A DNA stretch of 64,000 nt from Sabellastarte sp. h YS-2021 (lineage: Eukaryota; Annelida; Polychaeta; Sabellida; Sabellidae): assembly GCA_964017235.1 (NCBI GenBank), contig OZ024929.1, positions 108,237,793-108,301,792 of the forward strand. Reading direction: 5' to 3'. A program made the position numbers and the translations under genes. The number at the start of each line of letters is the position of its first letter. Positions within the stretch are counted from its first letter, which is position 1. This document shows positions 47,954 through 58,827 of this stretch, piece by piece. Below the pieces are notes generated by a model that was not told the origin of the DNA, searched no databases, and worked only from the letters and a program-made list of their open reading frames with translations.

Positions 47954-48025
47954 ATTGCGCCGAAAACGTGTCGCACGGCCATATAGTGCACTACTACACG
48001 GGTCGACACAAACATAAACGAAGTG

Positions 48026-48456
48026 ATTATCTGTCGGGTCTGACCCGTTAATTAGGGATTCGTTTATTCATCGGGTGGCGCAAAATATAAAGAAAAAACA
48101 TTCTGTATGACTTTATATGTGCTAAATACCTTTTCTTTTGCAAGTTTGTTGTATTTTTGGTGAATTATTATAAATCCATATTTAATTGTCACGGATTTTA
48201 TTGTCATATTACTGTTTATTAATGAGTTGGTGATACTGCCGTGAATTCTCGAGTGTGAGGTATTTGATCTTCATTGAAGCTTCCATTTGACAAAATATTG
48301 TTAGAAAACCTCAGGAAATCCGTGACCTCATATCTTCTCATGAATATTAATGAGTTAATGAAGCTTCCACTTTACAAAAACGGGTCCGACCCGACGAATA
48401 ATATACAGCCTCAAGTTCCCTCAACATCAGGTGGAACCCGACAAATAATCCCTTGC
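48026..48456. mobile_element. Short TIR element with CGGGTC-GACCCG ends
   Basis: ATTATCTGTCGGGTCTGACC (from 48026) has its inverted counterpart at 48379-48402, and a further ACCCGACAAATAATCCC lies at 48439. Each end is itself nearly palindromic. The interior (48240-48360) carries one unit closely related to the 131-bp unit in the 42904 element (CATATCTTCTCATGAATATT). Exact borders and target duplication were not resolved. Confidence 0.6.
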
Positions 48457-48833
48457 AAAGAACTGGACATGAAGATAAAGGTTTTCAGAACTTGGCTCCT
48501 TTTAGTGGTATAAATAATTAAATTGAACAAAATAAATAACAAATGTCTTAACAAGCTTTTGTGTTTTGTGTCTTTATTCTGTTTCTAATTCTAAAGCCTC
48601 TCTTACATCCCGTCGTATGTACACGTACGTCCTGGTTACAGAGAAGAATCGGCGGATTTGCAAGGGGCACTTACGGTACCTGTGCAATTTTATAACAGAA
48701 CATCAAGGTCGCACAGACCCTGCAATGAAAATTGACATGCACATTTTCCCTGCGTGCACGCAGTATGACCATAAACACATCCATTTCTCAATACATAGAC
48801 CTAGTTTAGTATGCTCAGACCTAGTTTAGAGAA
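48457..48833. other. No recognisable gene
   Basis: Spacer with no coding region or repeat recognised. Confidence 0.45.
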
Positions 48834-48835
48834 TT

Positions 48836-48857
48836 AAGCGTCCCGCAAGGGACGCTT
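48836..48857 (+). repeat. Element D 5' hairpin
   Basis: Nine-base perfect arms with a GCAA loop. At 60369-60390 the homologous hairpin has one changed base that still allows a G-T pair. Confidence 0.85.
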
Positions 48858-49204
48858 GTTTGTGTATGGGAGACCTTCAGGCTCCGCTGGCTCCGCATTT
48901 TGTTTTCCTTATAACTCTGTAACCGTAAGGCGGATTCTTTTCAAATTTGGCAGGTTTAGGCAGTAGCCTTGGGGAATTTTTTTGAATATGCTGCAGTGAC
49001 GACATTTCAACCAATCAGAGAGGTCACATGACCAAAAATGTCTTTTTTCGATGGGGAAGCTTGTCCGGATGATAGCTTGAAAGGAATTTTATCAATTCAC
49101 CTGAAACTTGGCAAATACATTCATTCTATTAAAATCTGGAAATCATTAGATTTTGGCATTGATTGGTTAAGAAATGGCCGAGTAATTAATGATTAATTAA
49201 TCAT

Positions 49205-49800
49205 TATGAATTTTTCAAATAAGGAAAACACAAAAATGCTTATATCTCGAAAACCGTGCTAGATAGAGCGATTTCGACGAAATTTTTGACCCACAGGGTA
49301 TCTGTGCAGAGTAGTTATCCCAATTTTCAAAAAATTTTTGTCGCGCCAAAAATGGCAGCCATTTTGAATTTTCACATTTTTCGCAAAAATTGCAAAACAT
49401 AAAAATGCTTATATCTCGAAAACCCTGCTAGATAGAGCGATTTCAACGAAATTTTTGACCCACAGGGTATCTCTGCAGAGTAGCCATGCCAATTTTCAAA
49501 AAAAAAATTTCTCGCCAAAAATGGCGGCCATTTTGAATTTTTGAATTTTTCGCAAAATTGCAAAACATAAAAATGCTTATATCTCGAAAACCGTGCTAGA
49601 TAGAGCGATTTCGACGAAATTTTTGACCCACAGGCTATCTCTGCTGAGTAGCCATGCCAATTTTCAAAAAATTTTGTCTCGCCAAAAATGGCGGCCATTT
49701 TGAATTTTCGAATTTTTGCGCAAAAATTGCAAAACACAAAAATACTAATATCTCGAAAACCGTGCTACATAGAACAATTTCGATGAAATTTTTGATCTTC
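49205..49800 (+). repeat. Diverged 169-bp repeat units
   Basis: AAAAATGCT starts at 49232, 49401 and 49569, steps of 168-169 bp. Units share GATAGAGCGATTTC, GACCCACAGGGTATCT and AAAATGGCGGCCATTTT with the big satellite at 53290-57230 and are its older relatives. Confidence 0.88.
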
Positions 49801-49849
49801 AGGGTATCTCTGCAGAGCAGCTATCCCAAAGAGCTTTCACTCGGTGAAG

Positions 49850-51180
49850 TTTCAGACCCGTAGCTAATTATTCACCTACTCAAAATGAGTAAATGCTAAT
49901 TATCTCTAAAACTATTGCGGATACCCAATTTTTATCAAATAACTCATTCATCTACTTTTGGGAGAGCTTTCACATGGTGAAGTTTCAGACCCGTAGATAG
50001 TTACTCACCTACTCAAAATGAGTAAATGTGAATTATCTCTTAAAAGTATTGCAGATAGCCAATTTTTCTCAAATAACTCATTCATCTACTTTTGGAAGAG
50101 CTTTCACATGGTGAAGTTTCAGACCCATAGCTAATTACTCACCTACTCAAGATGAGTAAATGCGAATTACCTCTAAAAGTATAGCAGATAGCCAATTTTT
50201 CTCAAATAACTCATTCACTTACTTTTGGGAGAGCTTTCACTCGGTGAAGTTTCAGACCCGTAGCTAATTACTCACCTACTCAAAATGAGTAAATGCTAAT
50301 TATCTCTTAAAAGTATTGCAGGTACCCAATTTTTCTCAAATAACTCATTCACCTACTTTTGGAAGAGCTTTCACATGGTGAAGTTTCAGACCCATAGCTA
50401 ATTACTCACCTACTCAAAATGAGTAAATGCAAATTATCTCTAAAAGTATTGCAGATAGCCAATTTTTCTCAAATAACTCATTCAACTACTTTTGGGAGAG
50501 CTTTCACTCGGTGAAGTTTCAGACCCGTAGCTAATTACTCGCCTACTCAAAATGAGTAAATGCGAATTATCTCAAAAACTATTGCGGATACCCAATTTTT
50601 ATCAAATAACTCATTCATGTACTTTTGGGAGAGCTTTCACTTGGTGAAGTTTCAGACCCGTAGATAATTACTCACCTACTCAAAATGAGTAAATGCGAAT
50701 TATCTCTTAAAAATATTGCAGATACCCAATTTTTATCAAATAACTCATTCATCTACTTGTGGGAGAGCTTTCACATGGTGAAGTTTCAGACCCATAGCTA
50801 ATTACTCAGCTACTTGAAATGAGTAAATGTGAATTATCTCTAAAAGTATTGCAGATAGCCAATTTTTCTCAAATCATTCACCTACTTTTGGGAGAGCTTT
50901 CACTTGGTGAAGTTTCAGACCCATAGCTAATTATTCACCTACTCAAAATGAGTAAATGCGAATTATCTCTAAAAGTATTGCGGATACCCAATTTTTATCA
51001 AATAACTCATTCATCTACTTTTGGGAGAACTTTCACTTGGTGAAGTTCCAGACCCGTAGGTAATTACTCACCAACTCAAAATGAGTAAATGTGAATTATC
51101 TCTTAATAGTATTGCAGATAGCCAATTTTTCTCAAATAACTCATTCACCTACTTTTGGAAGAGCTTTCACACACAAAAAT
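49850..51180 (+). repeat. 134-bp tandem array (about ten units)
   Basis: GAGTAAATG occurs at 49887, 50021, 50154 and 50287, a period of 133-134 bp. The core (TTCACCTACTTTTGGGAGAG, then GTGAAGTTTCAGACCC) is the reverse complement of the conserved core of the 155-bp units, so it belongs to the same superfamily with a shorter period. Confidence 0.9.
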
Positions 51181-51657
51181 GAAAAATTGTGAATATCTCA
51201 GAAAAGCTATTTCTTCTCCTTTAATGCTCGGCGGGAGATAGACACCGCGGCAGTGGTCTTGTCAAAAATTTTTGTCTCCCCAAAAATGGTGGCCATTTTG
51301 AATTTTCAAAGTTTTTGCAAAACACAAAAATGCTTATATCTCGAAAACTGTGCTAGATGGAGCGAACTCAACAAAATTTTTGACCTGCTGGATATCTCTG
51401 CAGAGTAGCCATGCCAATTTTCAAAATATTTTTGTCTCGCCAAATATAGCGGACATTTTGAATTTTCGAGTTTTTTGCAAAAGACAAAAATGCTTATATC
51501 TTGAAAACCGTGCTAGATAGAGCAGACTGCGCTGACTTTGGTTGCCACAACAGTATAAGGCTAGAAACGAAGCATTTTCTTAATACTTTAGCACTCACCT
51601 TTATATCCTTTTCGGGATGCAAAAACATTATCTTTTTTTTGCGAGCGATCCTCTAGT

Positions 51658-52082
51658 TATTATTTCATCCAGCATTTCAATACAAGGATATGTTTATGTA
51701 ATCAGATCAAATTTTGGTGTCTTTCACATCTTCCTGTACTGTGACTGGAACCTCCTTAACATTGGTCCTAGGGATTTGGAATGAGAAAACAGCTTCTTTG
51801 AAATCATCGTCTGCAAATCTTTTGCAAGTGTCAAATTTGACCTCATGTAGGATCGTCATGCTAAAAGGGCCTTATAATTATTTCTAAGGTTTCAAAATAT
51901 GTAAGAACTTTCAACTTGTAAGAAATCATCGCCCGTGAATCTTACAACTGACAATATTTTGTGGATTCTGTATACTTCTTACAACTGATGTTGTTCCTAA
52001 GATTTTCCCAAATCTCAATGTTGTTGCTCATTTAATTTTACCTGCGAGCTGGGGTTCTTGCCTGCCGAGGCTGGCTATTTTT
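51658..52082. other. No recognisable gene
   Basis: Spacer between element D and the next 169-bp units; no coding region recognised. Confidence 0.45.
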
Positions 52083-52850
52083 CTCGTTGACTGTAACTTG
52101 AAAATTACAGTGTCTCGAGTTGCTTCTATCTCCTTAACTATGCGAGATAGAGCGATTTCGTCGAAATTTTTGACCCACAGGGTATCTAAGGAATGTAATT
52201 TTTGCAATTTTCAAAAAATTTTCCCCTCCCCAAAAATGGCAGCCATTTTGAATTTTCGAATTTTTACCAACAATGGCAAAACACAAATTTGCTTCTATCT
52301 CCTTAACCGTGCGAGATAGAGCGATTTCGTCAAAATTTTCGACCCAAGGGGTATCTAAGAAATGTACTCTTTGCAATTTTCAAAAAAATTTTCCCCTCCC
52401 CACATATGGCGGCCATTTTAAATTTTCGAATTTTTGCTCAAAATGGAAAAACACAAACTGGCCTTAACCGTGCAAAATACAGTTATTTCGTTGAAATTTT
52501 CGACCCATAGGGTATCTAAGAAATGTACTCTTGGCAATTTTCAAAAAAATTTCCTTTTCCCAAAAATGGTGGCCATTTTTCTATCTTCTTAACCGTGCAA
52601 GATAGAGTGATTTCGTCAAAATTTTCAACCCAGCCAATGCAAAAAGGCATGAAGCTGAAATCATTTACATCTACACTAATAAATATTTAGGCATCATTGA
52701 TATATTTTACAAATGAAACAGGGTCATGTAACACTACTGTACAATTTGGGCAAGGTTCATGGGGTGGACATTACACATGATAATGTGTGTTCTTCTATGC
52801 TATCCTGTTTCGATTCGCATCTACTATCAACAGGGCGTCCTATTTCTAGT
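52083..52850 (+). mobile_element. 169-bp satellite element, copy 1 (3' part)
   Basis: About three 169-type units are followed by a single-copy tail (CATCATTGATATATTTTAC, then CTGTTTCGATTCGCATCTAC) that ends TTTCTAG. The tail and last units match 56995-57455. The expected 5' hairpin is missing, so this copy is 5'-truncated. Confidence 0.75.
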
Positions 52851-52858
52851 TAATTATG

Positions 52859-55800
52859 TCCACCCCCCTGGGGGGTGGATATATTATTTTTGCTTTTTTC
52901 GCCGTCCGATGTCCGATGTCCGATGTCCGGCGTCCGGCGTCCGGCGTCCGATGTCCGGCGTCACGCATGGTTTCCGCTCATTTAAAGGAAAAGTATTAGA
53001 GCTATTGTCACCAAATTTGGTATGCAGGCTTATTGGGTCAGTAGCTTGCTTGGGATTGCTTTTGGCTGTTGTACCTCTTTTGCTTACTGAGTAATACTTA
53101 AGTACAGCTATTTTCAGTACCCATTGGTTTCCGTGCATTTAAGCCAAAATAATTAAAGATATTTTACTACAATTTTGAATACAAGATTGTTATGTCCATA
53201 GCTCGCTTGGTATTGCATTTGGGACTGATAGCTTTGTCAGTACATGAGTAATAGCCATTTAGGTACTTCATTGTGTATTTTCAGTACTACTTTTGAGTAA
53301 TTTGCTTGTATCTCCTTAACCGTGCAAGATAGAGCGATTTCGGCAAAATTTTCGACCCGCAGGGTATCTGAGGAGTGTACTCTTTGCAATTTTCAAAAAA
53401 TTTTCCCCTCCCCAAAAATGGCGGCCATTTTGAATTTTCGAATTTTTGCCAAAAATGGCAAAACACTAATTTGCTTCTATCTCCTTAACCGTGCGAGATA
53501 GAGCGATTTCGGCAAAATTTTCGACCCACAGGGTATCTGAGGAGTGTACTCTTTGCAATTTTCAAAAAATTTTCCCCTCCCCAAAAATGGCGGCCATTTT
53601 GAATTTTCGAATTTTTGCCAAAAATGGCAAAACACAAATTTCCCTCTATCTCTTTAACCGTGTGAGATAGAGCGATTTCGTCGAAATTTTCAACCCACAG
53701 GGTATCTAAGGAGTGTACTCTTTGCAATTTTCAAAAAATTTTCCCCTCCCCAAAAATGGCGGCCATTTTGAATTTTCGAATTTTTGCCAAAAATGGCAAA
53801 ACACAAATTTGCTTCTATCTCCTTAACCGTGCGAGATAGAGCGATTTCGTCGAAATTTTCGACCCACAGGGTATCTAAGGAATGTAATATTTGCAATTTT
53901 CAAAAAATTTTCCCCTCCCTAAAAATGGCGGCCATTTTAAATTTTCGAATTTTTGCCAAAAATGGCAAAACACAAATTTGCTTCTATCTCCTTAACCGTG
54001 CGAGATAGAGCGATTTCGTCAAAATTTTCGACCCACAGGGTATCTGAGGAGTGTACTCTTTGCAATATTCAAAAAATTTTCCCCTCCCCAAAAATGGCGG
54101 CCATTTTGAATTTTCGAATTTTTGCCAAAAATGGCAAAACACAAATTTGCTTCTATCTCCTTAACCGTGCGAGATAGAGCGATTTCGTCAAAATTTTCGA
54201 CCCACAGGGTATCTGAGGAGTGTACTCTTTGCAATTTTCAAAAAATTTTCCCCTCCCCAAAAATGGCGGCCATTTTGAATTTTCGAATTTTTGCCAAAAA
54301 TGGCAAAACACTAATTTGCTTCTATCTCCTTAACCGTGCGAGATAGAGCGATTTCGGCAAAATTTTCGACCCACAGGGTATCTGAGGAGTGTACTCTTTG
54401 CAATTTTCAAAAAATTTTCCCCTCCCCAAAAATGGCGGCCATTTTGAATTTTCGAATTTTTGCCAAAAATGGCAAAACACAAATTTCCCTCTATCTCCTT
54501 AACCGTGCGAGATAGAGCGATTTCGTCGAAATTTTCGACCCACAGGGTATCTGAGGAGTGTACTCTTTGCAATTTTCAAAAAATTTTCCCCTCCCCAAAA
54601 ATGGCGGCCATTTTGAATTTTCGAATTTTTGCCAAAAATGGCAAAACACAAATTTCCCTCTATCTCCTTAACCGTGCGAGATAGAGCGATTTCGTCGAAA
54701 TTTTCAACCCACAGGGTATCTAAGGAGTGTACTCTTTGCAATTTTCAAAAAATTTTCCCCTCCCTAAAAATGGCGGCCATTTTGAATTTTCGAATTTTTG
54801 CCAAAAATGGCAAAACACAAATTTGCTTCTATCTCCTTAACCGTGCGAGATAGAGCGATTTCGTCGAAATTTTCGACCCACAGGGTATCTAAGGAATGTA
54901 ATATTTGCAATTTTCAAAAAATTTTCCCCTCCCTAAAAATGGTGGCCATTTTAAATTTTCGAATTTTTGCCAAAAATGGCAAAACACAAATTTGCTTCTA
55001 TCTCCTTAACCGTGCGAGATAGAGCGATTTCGTCAAAATTTTCGACCCACAGGGTATCTGAGGAGTGTACTCTTTGCAATTTTAAAAAAATTTTCCCCTC
55101 CCCATAAATGGCGGCCATTTTGAATTTTCGAATTTTTGCCAAAAATGGCAAAACACTAATTTGCTTCTATCTCCTTAACCGTGCGAGATAGAGCGATTTC
55201 GGCAAAATTTTCGACCCACAGGGTATCTAAGGAATGTAATATTTGCAATTTTCCAAAAATTTTCCCCTCCCCAAAAATGGCGGCCATTTTGAATTTTCGA
55301 ATTTTTGCCAAAAATGGCAAAACACAAATTTCCTTCTATCTCCTTAACCGTGCGAGATAGAGCGATTTCGTCGAAATTTTCAACCCACAGGGTATCTAAG
55401 CAATGTAATATTTGCAATCTTCCAAAAATTTTCCCCTCCCCAAAAATGGCGGCCATTTTGAATTTTCGAATTTTTGCCAAAAATGGCAAAACACAAATTT
55501 GCTTCTATCTCCTTAACCGTGCGAGATAGAGTGATATCGTCGAAATTTTCGACCTACAGGGTATCTAAGGAATGCAATCTTTGCAATCTTCAAAAAATTT
55601 TCCCCTCCCCAAAAATGGCGGCCATTTTGAATTTTCGAATTTTTGCCAAAAATGGCAAAACACAAATTTGCTTCTATCTCCTTAACCGTGCCAGATAGAG
55701 CGATTTCGTCGAAATTTTCGACCCACAGGGTATCTGAGCATTGTACTCTTGGTAATTTTTAAAAAATTTTCCCCTCCCCAAAAATGGCGGCCATTTTGAA

Positions 55801-57455
55801 TTTTCGAATTTTTGCCAAAAATGGCAAAACACAAATTTGCTTCTATCTCCTTAAGCGTGCGAGATAGAGCGATTTTGTCGAAATTTTCGACCCACAGGGT
55901 ATCTAAGGAATGCAATCTTTGCAATTTTCAAAAAATTTTCCCCTCCCCAAAAATGGCGGCCATTTTGAATTTTCGAATTTTTGCCAAAAATGGCAAAACA
56001 CAAATTTGCTTCTATCTCCTTAACCGTGCGAGATAGAGCGATTTCGTTGAAATTTTCGACCCACAGGGTATCTAAGGAATGTAATATTTGCAATTTTCAA
56101 AAAATTTTCCCCTCCCTAAAAATGGCGGCCATTTTAAATTTTCGAATTTTTGCCAAAAATGGCAAAACACAAATTTGCTTCTATCTCCTTAACCGTGCGA
56201 GATAGAGCGATTTCGTCAAAATTTTCGACCCACAGGGTATCTGAGGAGTGTACTCTTTGCAATTTTCAAAAAATTTTCCCCTCCCCAAAAATGGCGGCCA
56301 TTTTGAATTTTCGAATTTTTGCCAAAAATGGCAAAACACTAATTTGCTTCTATCTCCTTAACCGTGCGAGATAGAGCGATTTCGGCAAAATTTTCGACCC
56401 ACAGGGTATCTGAGGAGTGTACTCTTGCAATTTTCAAAAAATTTTCCCCTCCCCAAAAATGGCGGCCATTTTGAATTTTCGAATTTTTGCCAAAAATGGC
56501 AAAACACAAATTTCCTTCTATCTCCTTAACCGTGTGAGATAGAGCGATTTCGTCGAAATTTTCAACCCACAGGGTATCTAAGGAATGTAATATTTGCAAT
56601 TTTCCAAAAATTTTCCCCTCCCCAAAAATGGCGGCCATTTTGAATTTTCGAATTTTTGCCAAAAATGGCAAAACACAAATTTGCTTCTATCTCCTTAACC
56701 GTGCGAGATAGAGTGATATCGTCGAAATTTTCGACCTACAGGGTATCTAAGGAATGCAATCTTTGCAATCTTCCAAAAATTTTCCCCTCCCCAAAAATGG
56801 CGGCCATTTTGAATTTTCAAATTTTTGCCAAAAATGGCAAAACACAAATTTGCTTCTATCTCCTTAACCATGCGAGATAGAGCGATTTCGTCGAAATTTT
56901 TCAACCCACAGGGTATCTAAGGAATGTAATCTTTGCAATTTTCAAAAAAATTTCCCCTCCCCAAAAATGGCAGCCATTTTGAATTTTCGAATTTTTGCTT
57001 AAAATGGAAAAACACAAACTGGCCTTAACCGTGCAAAATAGAGTTATTTTGTTGAAATTTTCGACCCATAGGGTATCTAAGAAATGTACTCTTGGCAATT
57101 TTCAAAAAAATTTCCTTTTCCCAAAAATGGCGGCCATTTTGAATTTTCAAATTTTTGCCAAAAATAGAAAAACAGGAATTTGCTTCTATCTTCTTAACCG
57201 TGCAAGATAGAGTGATTTCGTCAAAATTTTCAACCCAACCAATGCAAAAAGGCATGAAGCTGAAATAATTTACATCTACACTAACAAATATTTAAGCATC
57301 ATTGATATATTTTACAAATGAAACAGGGTCTTGTAAGACTACTGTACAATTTGGGCAAAAGGTTCATGGGTGGACATTACACATGATAATGTGTGTTCTT
57401 CTATGCTATCCTGTTTCTATTCGCATCTACTATCAACAGGGCGGCCTATTTCTAG
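52859..57455 (+). mobile_element. 169-bp satellite element, copy 2 (complete)
   Basis: It starts at a palindrome with 10-bp arms (TCCACCCCCC, centre T, GGGGGGTGGA, 52859-52879), a few bases after the TCTAG end of copy 1. A GTCCGATGTCC/GTCCGGC oligonucleotide repeat follows (52905-52960), then about 330 bp with two diverged units, about 23 169-bp satellite units and the tail ending in TTTCTAG. The layout (hairpin, GC repeat, array, short tail) is the same as in the other hairpin-capped elements. Non-coding. Confidence 0.75.
53290..57230 (+). repeat. 169-bp satellite array, about 23 units
   Basis: Adjacent units repeat at exactly 169 bp (for example 53784, 53953, 54122) with very high identity; outer units at the right end are more diverged. 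Each unit has CGAGATAGAGCGATTTCGTC, GACCCACAGGGTATCT, AAAATGGCGGCCATTTT and TTTTGCCAAAAATGGCAAAA, the last two capable of small hairpins. Variants such as GGAATGTAATATTTG and GGAGTGTACTCTTTG recur in six- to seven-unit blocks. Because 169 is not a multiple of three, similar 74- and 80-residue open frames appear in every unit on both strands; these are by-products. Confidence 0.95.
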
Positions 57456-57456
57456 T

Positions 57457-58827
57457 TGTCATTTTCAGATGTATTTTGAATAATTTTACACACTAAGCTT
57501 TGGCTTTCTTTGCTATTCTTCTGCCATTTAAAAAAATGGTTTTTGGATGGATTTCTGTTATTGAAACAACAAATTATTGACCTTCTGACCTTTCCAGTAT
57601 ATTTAGGACCATAAAAAGAAAACACTATTTTCAAAATGAGGTTCTCCCAAGTGACGTCATTTTTTAAATGAAGACATGCTATATCTCGGATATCTTCAAC
57701 TTGTAGCCCCGGAAAATGCCTCGGGAATTACAATTTGTGACATTCTGATCTATCAACAGTTTAAAATATATTGCTGGATATCCTGGATATTTTTACTTTA
57801 TAAATCGTTTGGCTGTGTGCATATTGATATTGAATGTATAGATATTTCAATATCAGCCGATATGGGGGATGTCATATTGTCTACTAAATAGTCAAAATCC
57901 GGGATACTGAAAACGTTTTTGTATTAGCATATCCCAAACCACTAACAGGAAATGAACTTTACCAAAACAAAACATGACAGTTTTAATCAAAAAAGCATTG
58001 AAAACCACCAAAATGTGAAATAAACATGTACATTTTCTTTATATTTAAGCTCTATTTAATGTATTTACAGTGTAAGTTTACAGTTTTAGTTATAATGGGT
58101 ATATTGATATGCGTCTTTACACATCAGTATCGACAGCCCTGTCCCAAAACCATAAATCCAATATCGATAAACAATGTACCCACTACTTATTGTACAAAAT
58201 AATAGCCTAAAAGCTCTTAACTGTTTAGAAGCACTCGTAGAAACATTTTGTGAGTTTCTGTGGCAGAATTTTTGGTAGTTTCGAGTGGTCATTAATTGCC
58301 ATTTTCAGATGCTTTTTGAATATCTTTAGCTAAACAATCTTTCGATGTCTTTGCCATTCTTCAGTCTATATAAAAAATGGCTTTCTGGACGAATTTTCAG
58401 TTTATTACAGTAAAAGCCAATAACAAACCAGTGACAACGATATTTCAAAAGTTTAATGTACATCTATGTCTCTTCTTGGAATTCTTAACTCGATTGACTT
58501 TTATCAAATCGTCTTGACGAATTCTCATCCAATCATGCGTTCATATTTACTTGTCGAAAGGTCATCTCCAGGTCATCCAATGTAATTCGTTGACAGAAAT
58601 CGGGAAATAAAAATGGTGGACTATGACTCCAAGAGTGAAAAGAAAGGGTTAAATATGTTGTAATAACACCCTTATTTCACAAAATAATCACTTAAAATAT
58701 GTGAACAGCATTATAGCTTGCTTTGACCGCGATATGACAGTCCACCATTGAGCTTAAATGAAACTTGCGAGTGGAGCATTGGATATCACTAGAAATGTAC
58801 TTATCAGTACAGTAGATCTACTACTGA
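57457..58827. other. No gene; old direct duplication
   Basis: About 110 bp at 57458-57570 (CATTTTCAGATG, TTTGCTATTCTTC, AAAAAATGG) recur diverged at 58294-58410. An inverted pair ATGGTGGACT/AGTCCACCAT lies near 58613 and 58740. No coding region recognised. Confidence 0.5.

Larger units (their letters stand above)
48834..51657 (+). mobile_element. Hairpin-capped element D
   Basis: It starts at a perfect hairpin (arms AAGCGTCCC 48836-48844 and GGGACGCTT 48849-48857). A 350-bp single-copy module containing CCAATCAGAGAGGTCACATGA is shared with 60369-60640. It then carries about 3.5 units of a 169-bp repeat (49205-49800), about ten 134-bp units (49850-51180), a GGCGGGAGATAG stretch, and two more 169-type units. 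The end is placed at CCTCTAG (51657) because two neighbouring elements also end in TCTAG followed by TT. Non-coding. Confidence 0.6.

Noticed and set aside
53485-56904. Many nearly identical 74- and 80-residue open frames on both strands
   Set aside because: They recur once per 169-bp unit, shift frame between units because 169 is not a multiple of three, and appear on both strands. They reflect the DNA repeat, not a protein family.
58613-58750. A possible small TIR element with AATGGTGGACT ends
   Set aside because: Only about 10-13 bases pair and no target duplication was seen, so it was not called as an element.
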